A stretch of DNA of 64,000 nt from Castellaniella daejeonensis (GTDB taxonomy: Bacteria > Pseudomonadota > Gammaproteobacteria > Burkholderiales > Burkholderiaceae_B): NCBI RefSeq assembly GCF_039523555.1, contig NZ_BAAAFN010000009.1, forward strand, positions 1 to 64,000, written 5' to 3'. The translations under genes and the position numbers were made by a program. Below the pieces are notes generated by a model. That model searched no databases. It was not told where the DNA came from and saw nothing but the letters and a program-made list of their open reading frames with translations. Numbering within the stretch: the first letter of the stretch is position 1; the number at the start of each line of letters is the position of its first letter. Shown piece after piece: positions 7,144 through 16,048 of the stretch.

Positions 7144-8664
7144 ATGACGGAAATCGAATTCAACGCACTGGCCGCCCAAGGCTACAACCGGATCCCGCTG
7201 ATCGCGGAAACCTACGCCGACCTGGACACGCCCCTGGCGATCTACCTGAAGCTGGCGCACGCCGGCCCCGAAGCCGGGCGCAACAGCTGCCTGCTCGAAT
7301 CGGTGGTGGGCGGCGAGCGTTTCGGCCGTTATTCCTTCATCGGGCTGCCGGCCAAGACACTGATCCGGGCCACCGGCACCACCACCGAGGTCGTCACCCG
7401 CGGCCAGGTCGTGGAAACCCACGAAGGCGATCCGCTGGCCTTCATCGAGTCTTTCCAGCAGCGCTTCCGCGTGGCGCTGCGCCCCGGCATGCCGCGCTTC
7501 GCCGGCGGCCTGGCGGGTTACTTCGGCTACGACACCGTGCGCCACATCGAGCCGCGCCTGGGGCCCTGCGTCAAGCCGCGTCCGGCCGGACAGCAGCCGG
7601 GCACGCCCGACATCATGCTGCTGCAGATCGACGAACTGGTCATCGTCGACAACCTGGCCGGCCGCACCTACCTGATCGTCTACGCCGATCCCCAGCAGCC
7701 CGAAGCCTACGCCCTGGCCCGCCGCCGCCTGAAGGCCCTGCGCGAAAAGCTGCGCACGCCCGTGGTCATTCCCTATGCCTACGCCAGCATGCAGACGCCC
7801 ACGGAGCGCGATTTCAAGAAAGAAGACTACCTGGCCGCCGTGCTCAAGGCCAAGGACTACATCGCCGCCGGCGACCTGATGCAGGTGCAGATCGGCCAGG
7901 TGATCGCCAAGCCGTTCCGCGATTCGCCGCTGTCGCTGTACCGGGCGCTGCGATCCCTGAACCCTTCGCCCTACATGTACTACTGGAACTTCGACACGTT
8001 CCACGTCGTGGGCGCCTCGCCGGAAATCCTGGTGCGCCAGGACCGCGAATTCCAGGACGGCCGCGCCTGCGAAACCGTCACCATCCGCCCCCTGGCCGGC
8101 ACGCGCAAGCGCGGCACCACCCAGGAAGAAGATCTGCGCCTGGAACAGGAGCTGCTGGCCGACCCGAAGGAGCGCGCCGAACACGTCATGCTCATCGACC
8201 TGGCCCGCAACGACATCGGCCGCGTTTCCAAGCCCGGCACGGTCGAGGTCACGGACACCATGACCATCGAGCGCTATTCCCACGTCATGCACCTGGTGTC
8301 CAACGTGCGCGGCGAACTGAACGACGGCATGAGCAACATCGACGTGCTGCGGGCGACTTTCCCGGCCGGCACGCTGACCGGCGCGCCCAAGGTCCGCGCC
8401 ATGGAAATCATCGACGAGCTGGAACCCGTGCGCCGCGGCATCTACGGCGGCGCCGCCGGCTACATGAGCTACGGCGGCGAGATGGACCTGGCCATCGCCA
8501 TCCGCACCGGCATCGTCCGGGACGGCATGCTGTACGTCCAGGCCGCGGCCGGCATCGTCGCGGACTCCGATCCCGAAAAGGAATGGCAGGAAACCGAGGC
8601 CAAGGCCCGCGCCCTGCTGCGCGCCGCCGAACAGGTGCAATTCGGGCTGGACGAGCCCATCTAG
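7144..8664 (+). CDS. trpE: Anthranilate synthase component I
   Basis: A 506-residue chorismate-binding enzyme that makes anthranilate with TrpG-derived ammonia, the first committed step of tryptophan synthesis. The N-terminal feedback domain carries the LLES segment (NSCLLESVVGGERFGRYSFIG) that binds inhibitory tryptophan. The catalytic half has GASPEILVR, TIRPLAGTRKRG, LIDLARNDIGRV and the FPAGTLTGAPK motif. Its glutamine amidotransferase partner, trpG, is about 11 kb away on the same strand rather than adjacent. Control is probably by the Trp-codon attenuator immediately upstream plus feedback inhibition. Confidence 0.95.
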   Translation: MTEIEFNALAAQGYNRIPLIAETYADLDTPLAIYLKLAHAGPEAGRNSCLLESVVGGERFGRYSFIGLPAKTLIRATGTTTEVVTRGQVVETHEGDPLAFIESFQQRFRVALRPGMPRFAGGLAGYFGYDTVRHIEPRLGPCVKPRPAGQQPGTPDIMLLQIDELVIVDNLAGRTYLIVYADPQQPEAYALARRRLKALREKLRTPVVIPYAYASMQTPTERDFKKEDYLAAVLKAKDYIAAGDLMQVQIGQVIAKPFRDSPLSLYRALRSLNPSPYMYYWNFDTFHVVGASPEILVRQDREFQDGRACETVTIRPLAGTRKRGTTQEEDLRLEQELLADPKERAEHVMLIDLARNDIGRVSKPGTVEVTDTMTIERYSHVMHLVSNVRGELNDGMSNIDVLRATFPAGTLTGAPKVRAMEIIDELEPVRRGIYGGAAGYMSYGGEMDLAIAIRTGIVRDGMLYVQAAAGIVADSDPEKEWQETEAKARALLRAAEQVQFGLDEPI

Positions 8665-8671
8665 GCACGGA

Positions 8672-8729
8672 CCGGGCCCCCGCCGGATCAGGCGCGGGGC
8701 CCGGCACAGGGCGGTCCGACGGACCGCCC
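8672..8729. terminator. Double-hairpin bidirectional terminator between trpE and lldD
   Basis: The first hairpin pairs CCGGGCCCC (8672-8680) with 8696-8704 and has an inner CGCC/GGCG stem. The second pairs GGGCGGTCC (8709-8717) with 8721-8729 across a GAC loop. They fill the 76-base gap between the convergent trpE and lldD stops. Neither has a strong T-run. Confidence 0.65.
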
Positions 8730-8740
8730 CGCATCCGGAT

Positions 8741-9877
8741 TCAGGTCCGGACCAGCAAGTCCCGCGTGATGTCGGCGACGGTGCGCGCACCGGTCAGCGT
8801 CATGGCCACGCGCATTTCCTTCTCGATCAAATCCAGCAGGTTGGCCACGCCCGCTTCGCCCCCCACCGCCAGGGCGTACAGCCAGGCCCGGCCCAGCAGC
8901 ACGGTATCGGCGCCCAGCGCCAGCATGCGCACCACGTCCAGCCCGGTGCGCACCCCCGAATCCGCCAGCAGCGTGATCTGCCCCTTGACCGCATCGGCGA
9001 TCGCCGGCAATGCGCGCGCCGTGGACAGCACCCCGTCCAGTTGCCGGCCGCCGTGGTTGGACACCACGATCCCGTCGGCGCCGAAGCGCACCGCATCGCG
9101 CGCGTCGTCCGGATCGAGAATGCCCTTGATGATCATCGGACCCTTCCAGAAATCGCGGATCCACTCCAGGTCCTTCCAGGATATCGAGGGATCGAAATTG
9201 GCGCCCAGCCAGCCGATGTAGTCTTCCAGGCCGGTGGGCTTGCCCAGATACCTGGACACATTGCCCAGGTCGTGCGGACGGCCCCACAGGCCCACGTCCC
9301 AGGCCCAGCGCGGATGCAGGACCGCCTGGACGTAGCGGCGCAGGGCGGCATAGGGCCCGCTCATGCCCGAATGGGCATCGCGGTAGCGCGCGCCCGGCAC
9401 CGGCATGTCCACGGTGAATACCAGCGTCGACACCCCGGCCGCCTGGGCGCGCTCCAGCACGCTCTTCATGAAACCCCGGTCCTTCAGGACATACAACTGG
9501 AACCACATGGGCCGGCTGATGGCGGGCGCGACTTCTTCGATCGGGCAGACCGACACGGTGGACAGGGTGTACGGGACGCCCTTGCGGTCCGCCGCCCGCG
9601 CCGCCTGGACTTCGCCCCGGCGTGCGTACATCCCCGTCAGGCCCACCGGCGCCAGGGCCACGGGCATGGACAGCGTCTCGCCGAACAGGCGCGTGGACAG
9701 GTCCAGCTGCGACATGTCGTTCAGCACCCGCTGGCGCAGCGCGACACCCGACAGGTCGCTGACGTTGTGCTGCAGCGTGTATTCGGCATACGCGCCGCCG
9801 TCGCCGTAGTGGAAAAGGAAGGGGGGCAGACGGCGCCGGGCGGCTTCGCGGTAATCCGTGGAGGCTGAAATGATCAT
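8741..9877 (-). CDS. lldD: FMN-dependent L-lactate dehydrogenase (alpha-hydroxyacid oxidase family)
   Basis: A 378-residue member of the FMN alpha-hydroxyacid dehydrogenase family, which oxidises L-lactate to pyruvate at the inner membrane and feeds electrons to quinone. The start at 9877 (MIISASTDYREAARRRLPPF) matches the family N-terminus; longer frames run into the regulator gene. Key segments are PVALAPVGLTGMYARRGE (FMN-binding loop), YTLSTVSVCPIEEV, FQLYVLKDR, VFTVDMPVPGARYRD and the active-site VVSNHGGRQLDG with its catalytic His, then LADSGVRTGLDVVRMLALGAD. It lies 8 bases after the lldR-like regulator, forming a two-gene operon. Confidence 0.92.
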   Translation of the reverse strand: MIISASTDYREAARRRLPPFLFHYGDGGAYAEYTLQHNVSDLSGVALRQRVLNDMSQLDLSTRLFGETLSMPVALAPVGLTGMYARRGEVQAARAADRKGVPYTLSTVSVCPIEEVAPAISRPMWFQLYVLKDRGFMKSVLERAQAAGVSTLVFTVDMPVPGARYRDAHSGMSGPYAALRRYVQAVLHPRWAWDVGLWGRPHDLGNVSRYLGKPTGLEDYIGWLGANFDPSISWKDLEWIRDFWKGPMIIKGILDPDDARDAVRFGADGIVVSNHGGRQLDGVLSTARALPAIADAVKGQITLLADSGVRTGLDVVRMLALGADTVLLGRAWLYALAVGGEAGVANLLDLIEKEMRVAMTLTGARTVADITRDLLVRT

Positions 9878-9885
9878 GATGTGAG

Positions 9886-10644
9886 TCAGTATTTGAAGGG
9901 GGGTAGGCGGGAGGAGCGGGCACGCCGCGCCTCGTCTTCGTCGAGCTTGCGCACGCTGCCGTGCACGAACTCCAGGTGCTGCCAGACGGTGGCCCGGGCC
10001 GCTTCGGCGTCGCCGCGCAGAATGGCTTCCATCAGCGCCTGGTGCTGGGCCGTGAGCTGTTCCTGGGTATGCTGGATCAGGTACATGCGATGGCGGTTCT
10101 CGGTGACGGTCGAGCGCAGCAGCTCGAACACACCGCGCATCATCTGCAGCAGGACCGCATTGTGGGCCGCCTCGGCGATGGCCAGGTGAAACCGGGCGTC
10201 GGCCTGGGCCGACAGGCCCGGATCGCCGCGGCTCTGGAAGCGCACGATGTCCTCGAAACGCTGCTGGATCGCCTGGCGGTCCTGGGGGGTGGCGCGCAGT
10301 GCCGCGTGCCATGCGGTGCCGCCTTCCAGGGCGTGCCGGGCTTCGAGCACGTCGTAGCGGTATTCCGGGTCATCGGAAACCAGCTCGTCCAGGGGGCGCA
10401 CCAAGTGCCGTTCGGGCCAGTCGCCCGCGGCCGGCTCCAGCGCCTGCACATACGTGCCCCCGCCCTGCCGACTGCGCAGCAGCCCCTGGCTGGACAACTG
10501 GCGGATGGCCTCGCGGATCGAAGGCCGCGAGGCGCCCAATTCGACGGCCAGCTGGCGCTCCGCCGGCAGGCGGTCGCCGGGTTTCAGGCCCTGCTCATCG
10601 ATCAGGTCCCGCAGCTGTTTCGCAAGTCGGTCGGAAAGGCGCAT
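9886..10644 (-). CDS. lldR: GntR/FadR-family regulator of L-lactate use (LldR-like)
   Basis: A 252-residue regulator. The N-terminal winged helix is typical GntR (KPGDRLPAERQLAVELGASRPSIREAIRQLSSQGLLRSRQGGGTYV). The C-terminal all-helical FCD domain (about residues 85-235) contains metal- and ligand-binding Asp/His positions such as FHLAIAEAAHN and a later QHQALMEAI. I chose the ATG at 10644; a TTG two codons upstream is also possible. Placement directly before lldD and two operator-like sites upstream of its own start indicate autoregulated, lactate-responsive repression, as known for LldR in E. coli and Pseudomonas. Confidence 0.85.
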   Translation of the reverse strand: MRLSDRLAKQLRDLIDEQGLKPGDRLPAERQLAVELGASRPSIREAIRQLSSQGLLRSRQGGGTYVQALEPAAGDWPERHLVRPLDELVSDDPEYRYDVLEARHALEGGTAWHAALRATPQDRQAIQQRFEDIVRFQSRGDPGLSAQADARFHLAIAEAAHNAVLLQMMRGVFELLRSTVTENRHRMYLIQHTQEQLTAQHQALMEAILRGDAEAARATVWQHLEFVHGSVRKLDEDEARRARSSRLPPFKY

Positions 10645-10678
10645 GCACAAGGGGATGGCCTGCCGCAGACACGTATAT

Positions 10679-10797
10679 TGGACAGACCATTTTAACGGGA
10701 TAGTGCTGGCCAGTTTACGGCGCGAACTCCTGTCCGGTCAATACGCTAGGAATGAAGCCGTTTTCCATCGTCCAGGTCACTCATATTGGTAAGACCT
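10679..10797 (-). promoter_or_regulatory. Candidate lldRD promoter flanked by two LldR-type operators
   Basis: Two sites match the FadR-subfamily operator form TGGTnnnACCA: TGGACAGACCA at 10679-10689 and TGGTAAGACCT at 10787-10797, each with one mismatch. Between them on the minus strand lies a sigma-70-like promoter, -35 TTGACC (10736-10741) and -10 TAAACT (10712-10717), 18 bases apart. Two operators about 108 bases apart on either side of the promoter echo the known E. coli lld arrangement, where LldR binds both. Confidence 0.55.
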
Positions 10798-10818
10798 ATC
10801 GATCGGGATTCCACTGTA

Positions 10819-11619
10819 TCAGGCATGCGCCGACAAGCGCTGCCGGATCTGTCCGGCCACCCGTACGATGGCCTGGACGATGGCTTTTTCCCGTTCCCCG
10901 TCCAGCCTGTCGGTGGGGATGGAGGTGCTGACAGCGATCCGGCGGCCCGTCGGGGTTTCACCGGCATAGACCGCGAAGCAGTTCAGGCCGGCGGCCACCT
11001 CTTCCTGGTCGAGCGCCAGCCCGGACCGGCGCACCGCGGCGAGTTCCGCCAGCAGAGCCTCGTGCCGGGTGATGGTGCGGTCGGTGATGGCGACCAGTTC
11101 AGTCGGCAGCAGCTTCAGGACCTCTTCGTCGGAAAGCTGCGCCAGCAGCGCCTTGCCCAGTGCGCAGGCGTGCGCGGGCAGCCTTGTCCCCATGTCGGAC
11201 ACCAGCCGGACCGGGCGATGGGCATCCTCGCGGGCCAGGTAGACCACTTCCCCGCCCTGCAGCACGGCGAGCTGGACGACTTCATTGTGCATGGCGACGT
11301 ACTCGGCTGCGGCAGTCCGGAAGATATGCTGCAGATTGTCGAAATGGACATAGGCGCAGCCCAGCATGTAGAGCCCGAGGCCGATGACATAGCCGCCCCC
11401 CTTCTTCTCGATCCAGCGCCGCTGCTCCAGCGAAGCGAGCAGCAGATACAGCGTGCTCTTGGCAAAGCCGGTCTGCCGGGCCAGTTCCGTCGTGTTCACC
11501 GGCTCGCTGCTCGAAGCCAGGATCTGCAGCACGGCATCGGCCCGGTCCACCGCGGGCACTGCGGAATTCGAATCGTTCATCTCGTTCAATTGCAAGGAAA
11601 AAGTCTCAAGACTGCGCAT
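10819..11619 (-). CDS. IclR-family transcriptional regulator
   Basis: A 266-residue regulator. The N-terminal winged helix-turn-helix (DAVLQILASSSEPVNTTELARQTGFAKSTLYLLLASLEQRRW) is followed by the GAF-like IclR effector domain, including GTRLPAHACALGKALLA and the C-terminal GLNCFAVYAGE region. An alternative start at 11580 (MNDSN) would remove 13 residues. Its start overlaps the end of the FAD-oxidase gene by 14 bases, so it is the last gene of the sugar-acid operon and the natural regulator of that operon. AT-rich palindromes in front of the first gene (19293-19331) are its likely targets. Confidence 0.88.
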   Translation of the reverse strand: MRSLETFSLQLNEMNDSNSAVPAVDRADAVLQILASSSEPVNTTELARQTGFAKSTLYLLLASLEQRRWIEKKGGGYVIGLGLYMLGCAYVHFDNLQHIFRTAAAEYVAMHNEVVQLAVLQGGEVVYLAREDAHRPVRLVSDMGTRLPAHACALGKALLAQLSDEEVLKLLPTELVAITDRTITRHEALLAELAAVRRSGLALDQEEVAAGLNCFAVYAGETPTGRRIAVSTSIPTDRLDGEREKAIVQAIVRVAGQIRQRLSAHA

Positions 11620-13024
11620 CCCAGGCGACCACCTTGCCCGGATTGAAGATATTGTGGGGATCGTAGGCGTGCTTCAGCACCCGCATGAGTTCGAGGCCGG
11701 CCGCGCCATGCTCGGCCTGCAGGAATTCCATTTTATGAATGCCGACGCCATGTTCGCCCGAACAGGTGCCCTCCATGCCGATCGCCCGGTGGACCAGACT
11801 GCGGTTGATGGACTCGGCCTCCTGCCATTCGGTGGGACTGTCGGGATCGATCAGCATCTGGACATGGAAATTCCCATCCCCGACATGGCCCACGATGGTA
11901 TAGGGGAAATCGACCGACTCCAGGTCTGCCACCGTCTGCGTGACGCAATCGACCAGCCGCGAAATGGGCACGCAGACATCCGTGGCGATGCTGCGCGCTC
12001 CGGGCCGCAATTGCAGGCCTGCGAAGTGGGATTGATGCCGGGCCGCCCACAGGCGCGCGCGGTCTTCCGGCTTTTCCGCCCAGTCGAAGCCCGAGCCGCC
12101 GTGATCGCCCGTGATTTCCCGCACGATCCCGGCCTGTTCCTGCACGCCGCTGGCGCTGCCGTGGAACTCGAACAGCAGCAGCGGTGTTTCCGGAAGTCCC
12201 AGCCGGCTGTGGCGGTTGACCGCGCGGACCGCGCGCTGGTCCATGAATTCGATCCGGGCAATGGCGATGCCGCTCTGCATGATGTCCACCACCGCCTGCA
12301 CGGCATCGGCCAGGTCGGGGAAACTGCAGACCGCCGCCGTCACGGCTTCGGGCCGCGGATAGACCCGCAGCGTCGCTTCCACGATGACGCCCAGGGTGCC
12401 CTCGCTGCCGACGAACAACCGCGTCAGGTCGTAGCCGGCGGACGACTTGCGCGCCCGGCTGCCCGTGCGGATGATTTCGCCGCTGGCCGTCACCACCTTG
12501 AGCGACACGACGTTCTCGCGCATGGTGCCGTAACGCACCGCATTGGTACCCGAGGCGCGTGTCGCCGCCATGCCGCCGATCGATGCGTCCGCCCCCGGAT
12601 CGATGGGAAAGAACAGGCCGGTGTCGCGCAGGGCGTCGTTCACCTGGGTACGCGTCACGCCCGGCTGCACGGTCACCGTGAAGTCCTCGGGCTGCAGGGC
12701 GATGATCCGGTCCATCCCGGCCATCGACAACGTGATCCCGCCCTCGATCGGCAATACATGCCCTTCGAGCGACGACCCGACGCCAAACGGCACGATCGGC
12801 ACCCGGTACCGGTCGCACAGCCTGACCGCATGTGCGACTTCGGCCTCGTCGTGCGGAAAGACAACCGCATCGGGCAGGCATTCGGGATAAGGCGACTCGT
12901 CCCTGCTATGGTGCCGCCGCACGGCCTCGGCCGTGACGAATCGATCCCCGAAGGCTTCCCTGAATTCGGCAACGCCCTGCTCCGGCAGGCTGCGCCGAGG
13001 AAGATTTGCAAAACCGCTGTTCAT
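11606..13024 (-). CDS. FAD-linked oxidase, GlcD / D-lactate dehydrogenase family
   Basis: A 472-residue flavoprotein of the vanillyl-alcohol-oxidase fold. The FAD-binding half shows VPFGVGSSLEGH, GGITLSMAGMDRI, DPGADASIGGMAATRASGTNAVRYGTM and SAGYDLTRLFVGSEGTLGVI. The C-terminal substrate cap contains VGHVGDGNFH and the GTCSGEHGVGIHK motif of D-lactate, glycolate and D-2-hydroxyglutarate dehydrogenases. It is therefore a D-2-hydroxyacid:acceptor oxidoreductase. Being in an operon with two sugar-acid dehydratases suggests it oxidises a 2-hydroxy acid produced by, or feeding, that pathway. The exact substrate is unknown. Confidence 0.85.
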   Translation of the reverse strand: MNSGFANLPRRSLPEQGVAEFREAFGDRFVTAEAVRRHHSRDESPYPECLPDAVVFPHDEAEVAHAVRLCDRYRVPIVPFGVGSSLEGHVLPIEGGITLSMAGMDRIIALQPEDFTVTVQPGVTRTQVNDALRDTGLFFPIDPGADASIGGMAATRASGTNAVRYGTMRENVVSLKVVTASGEIIRTGSRARKSSAGYDLTRLFVGSEGTLGVIVEATLRVYPRPEAVTAAVCSFPDLADAVQAVVDIMQSGIAIARIEFMDQRAVRAVNRHSRLGLPETPLLLFEFHGSASGVQEQAGIVREITGDHGGSGFDWAEKPEDRARLWAARHQSHFAGLQLRPGARSIATDVCVPISRLVDCVTQTVADLESVDFPYTIVGHVGDGNFHVQMLIDPDSPTEWQEAESINRSLVHRAIGMEGTCSGEHGVGIHKMEFLQAEHGAAGLELMRVLKHAYDPHNIFNPGKVVAWDAQS

Positions 13025-13094
13025 CTATCTCCACCCCATGCCGGGTCCGCCCCGCGACGCTGCCTGTCCCCGGCCGGCGGCCGGCACCCGAAGT

Positions 13095-14879
13095 TCAATG
13101 GTTGTGGCGGGACTCTCCACGCGTCTCCAGGATATTCAGGTAGAGCGTCGCGGGCTCCAGGCAGGCGCCGGTCCCGTGCTGGCCGATCATGCTGCGGTAG
13201 ATTTCTTCCCAAGGCGTCTGGCTGACCCGCTCGGCCGGCTGCCATGCCGCGCGCCGCTGGGCGAGTTCCTCTTCCGGAATCAGCACATCGACCCGGCGCG
13301 CATTCAGGTCCAGGCGCACCTTGTCGCCCGTTCTCAACAGCGCCAGGCCGCCGCCGATGGCCGCCTCGGGCGACACATTGAGGATCGACGGACTGGCCGA
13401 CGTCCCGCTCTGCCGGCCGTCGCCCATGGTGGGCAGCGTGTCGATGCCCCGTGCGAGCAGGGCCGCCGGCGGCTGCATGTTGACCACCTCCGATCCGCCC
13501 GGATAGCCCACGGGACCCACATTGCGGATGACCAGCAGGGTGTGCTCATCGATTCCGAGCGCGGGGTCGTCGATCCTGGCGTGGTAGTCCTCCGGCCCCT
13601 CGAAGACGACCGCCGTCAATTCCGCCACGTTCGGATGCCCGGGATCGGACAGGAACCGCGCGCGGAACTTGTCGTCGATGACGCAGGTCTTGATGATGGC
13701 GCTGTCGAACAGGTTGCCGCCAAGCACCACGTAGCCCGCGTTGTGCTTGAGCGGGCTGGAATAGGCCCGGATGACCTCGCGGTCCGGCTCGCCCACCGGC
13801 GCCAGGTTTTCGGCCAGCGTCTTGCCCGTGACCGTCATGACATCCGTATTCAGCTTGCCGGCGAGCATCAATTCCCGCAGCACGCCCGGCACGCCGCCGG
13901 CCCGATGGAATGCCTCGCCCAGGTACCGCCCGGCCGGCTGGCAGTCCACCAGCAGGGGGATCTCCGGCCCGAGCCGCTGCCAATCGTCCAGCGTATGGTC
14001 CACGCCCATGTGGCGCGCGATGGCGATCATGTGGATCGGGCAGTTGGACGAGGCGCCCAGCGCCGCCGCCGCGACGACGGCGTTCTCGAAGGCGGCCCGG
14101 GTCAGGATGTCCGATGGCCGCAGGTTCTCATGCACCATGCCGACGATGCGGCGGCCCGTCTCGTACGCCATCCAGCCGCGCTCCCGGTACGGCGCCGGGA
14201 TGGCGGCGCACCCCGGCAGCGACATGCCCACGACTTCCGCCAGCGAGTTCATGGACAAGGCCGTGCCCATGGTATTGCAGTGGCCGATCGACGGCGCCGA
14301 AGCGGCCGCGGCATCCATGAAGTCGTCATAGTCCATTTCCCCGACCGCAAGACGGCGGCGGGCCTCCCAGATCACCGTGCCCGAACCCGCCAGCTTGCCA
14401 TCCCACCAGCCGTCCAGCATCGGGCCGCCCGACAGGACGATGGCGGGGATGTTGACGGTGGCCGCGCCCATCAGGCACGCCGGGGTCGTCTTGTCGCACC
14501 CGGTGGTCAGGACGACGCCGTCAATCGGATAGCCATGCAGGACTTCCACCAGGCCCAGGTAGGCCAGATTCCGGTCGATGGCAGCGGTCGGGCGTTTGCC
14601 CGTTTCCTGGATCGGGTGCATCGGGAATTCCAGGGGGATCCCCCCGGCATCCCGGATGCCGTCCCGGACGCGCTTGGCCAGTTCGATGTGGTGGCGGTTG
14701 CAGGGACACAGGTCGGAGCCGGTCTGCGCGATGCCGATGATGGGTTTCCCGGACTGCAATTCCGCCCGGGTAATCCCGTAGTTCATGTAGCGTTCGACAT
14801 ACATGGCCGTCATCCCCGGATCGGCGGGATCGTCGAACCAGCGGCGGCTGCGCAATTTGGTTTTTTCAGAATCAGACAT
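13095..14879 (-). CDS. IlvD/Edd-family sugar-acid dehydratase (pentonate dehydratase type)
   Basis: A 594-residue iron-sulfur dehydratase. Cluster and metal ligands are visible in GSDLCPCNRHHIELA, LTTGCDKTTPACLMG and SIGHCNTMGTALSMNSLAE. The N-terminal SRRWFDDPADPGMTAMYVERYMNYGITR block is typical of L-arabinonate / D-xylonate dehydratases rather than of IlvD in isoleucine-valine synthesis. The family removes water from an aldonic acid to give a 2-keto-3-deoxy acid. The operon partner FAH-family gene could perform the second dehydration, to 2-oxoglutarate semialdehyde. TRAP transport genes upstream would bring in the acid. Confidence 0.85.
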   Translation of the reverse strand: MSDSEKTKLRSRRWFDDPADPGMTAMYVERYMNYGITRAELQSGKPIIGIAQTGSDLCPCNRHHIELAKRVRDGIRDAGGIPLEFPMHPIQETGKRPTAAIDRNLAYLGLVEVLHGYPIDGVVLTTGCDKTTPACLMGAATVNIPAIVLSGGPMLDGWWDGKLAGSGTVIWEARRRLAVGEMDYDDFMDAAAASAPSIGHCNTMGTALSMNSLAEVVGMSLPGCAAIPAPYRERGWMAYETGRRIVGMVHENLRPSDILTRAAFENAVVAAAALGASSNCPIHMIAIARHMGVDHTLDDWQRLGPEIPLLVDCQPAGRYLGEAFHRAGGVPGVLRELMLAGKLNTDVMTVTGKTLAENLAPVGEPDREVIRAYSSPLKHNAGYVVLGGNLFDSAIIKTCVIDDKFRARFLSDPGHPNVAELTAVVFEGPEDYHARIDDPALGIDEHTLLVIRNVGPVGYPGGSEVVNMQPPAALLARGIDTLPTMGDGRQSGTSASPSILNVSPEAAIGGGLALLRTGDKVRLDLNARRVDVLIPEEELAQRRAAWQPAERVSQTPWEEIYRSMIGQHGTGACLEPATLYLNILETRGESRHNH

Positions 14880-14936
14880 AAAACGCCTTCAAGTACGCCG
14901 GGCGGCATGCGCCGCACCAGGATTTCGCGGGTGGAC

Positions 14937-15977
14937 CTATTGCTGTGCCGCCTGCTGCGCGGCCTTCATGATGCCATCCACCGTCTCGGGTCCGATTTCC
15001 ACGCGCAGTTTGGCGACGATGGGCTCCAGCGTTTCCCTGATCTTCTCTTTTTCCGCGGTGGAGAAGCGGGAAACCTCCACGCCCTGGTCCTTGATGTATT
15101 GCAGCGCCGCGCTGTCGGCCTCGCGGCTGATCTTGCGCTGGTAGGCCTGGGAAGTCTTGGCCGCCTGGGTGATGACGTCGCGTTCATCGGGCGTCAGGGT
15201 GTCCCACCAGCGCTTGGACGCCAGCAGGACGAACGGCGTATAGACGTGGTTGGAAATCGTCAGGTGCGACTGGACTTCGTAGAACTTGCTGGTCTTGATC
15301 GTGCTCAGGGGATTTTCCTGGCCGTCGACGGTCTTGGTTTCCAGGGCCGTGAACAGCTCGGTGAACGGCATGGGAATCGCATTGGCTCCCAGCCCGTTGA
15401 ACACCGCCAGCGCCACTTCGTTCTGCATGACGCGCAGCTTGATGCCCTTGATGTCTTCCACCGAGTCGATCGTGCGGCGCGAGTTCGTGATGTTGCGGAA
15501 GCCGTTTTCCCAGTACAGCAGCCCGATCAGCCCCTTTTCGGGCAGGGCGTCCAGCAGCTTCCGACCTTCGGGCCCGTCCAGCACCGCATCGGCGACTTTT
15601 TCGTTGTCGAACAGGAAAGGCAGGTCGAAGACGCCGTAGCCCTTGACCATGCCCGCCAGGGGCGCGGTGGAGACGAACGTGAGTTCCTGCGATCCGCCGA
15701 TGAGCGCATTCTGCATCTGCTCGTCGGAGCCCAGGGAGCCGTTACCGTAGGTCTTGACCTTCATCTTGCCGTCGCTGAGCTTGGCGACTTCTTCGGCGAA
15801 GAAGCGCACGGCATGCCCCGACGGGCTCGAATCCGCGAGGCCGTAGCCGAAGCGGATGATCCGCGAATTGATGTCCTTGGCCATGGCATCGTGGCCGGCC
15901 AGGCCCATGGCCATGGCGGCCGCCAGGCCCATCACCGCCGTCTTGAGACCCAGCCTTTTTTTCAGATCAACAGACAT
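14937..15977 (-). CDS. dctP: TRAP transporter periplasmic solute-binding protein
   Basis: A 346-residue DctP-family receptor. The start at 15977 (MSVDLKKRLGLKT) has GGAGG nine bases upstream; an ATG eight codons earlier lacks this. The signal peptide ends near GHDAMA. The mature protein has the family's FGYGLADSSPSGHAVRFFAEEV start, the LRVMQNEVALAVFNGLGANAIPMPFTELFTALETKTVDGQENPL block with the substrate-carboxylate Arg, and HVYTPFVLLASKRWW. It binds an organic acid and hands it to the DctQM permease. Here a C4-C6 sugar acid is inferred from the operon. Confidence 0.9.
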   Translation of the reverse strand: MSVDLKKRLGLKTAVMGLAAAMAMGLAGHDAMAKDINSRIIRFGYGLADSSPSGHAVRFFAEEVAKLSDGKMKVKTYGNGSLGSDEQMQNALIGGSQELTFVSTAPLAGMVKGYGVFDLPFLFDNEKVADAVLDGPEGRKLLDALPEKGLIGLLYWENGFRNITNSRRTIDSVEDIKGIKLRVMQNEVALAVFNGLGANAIPMPFTELFTALETKTVDGQENPLSTIKTSKFYEVQSHLTISNHVYTPFVLLASKRWWDTLTPDERDVITQAAKTSQAYQRKISREADSAALQYIKDQGVEVSRFSTAEKEKIRETLEPIVAKLRVEIGPETVDGIMKAAQQAAQQ

Positions 15978-16048
15978 TTGCCCTTCCTCCAGAGTAATCA
16001 CCGGTTTGCCCGCCGCGGCCCATGGCCGCGGTCATCGCGTTCCGGCCT

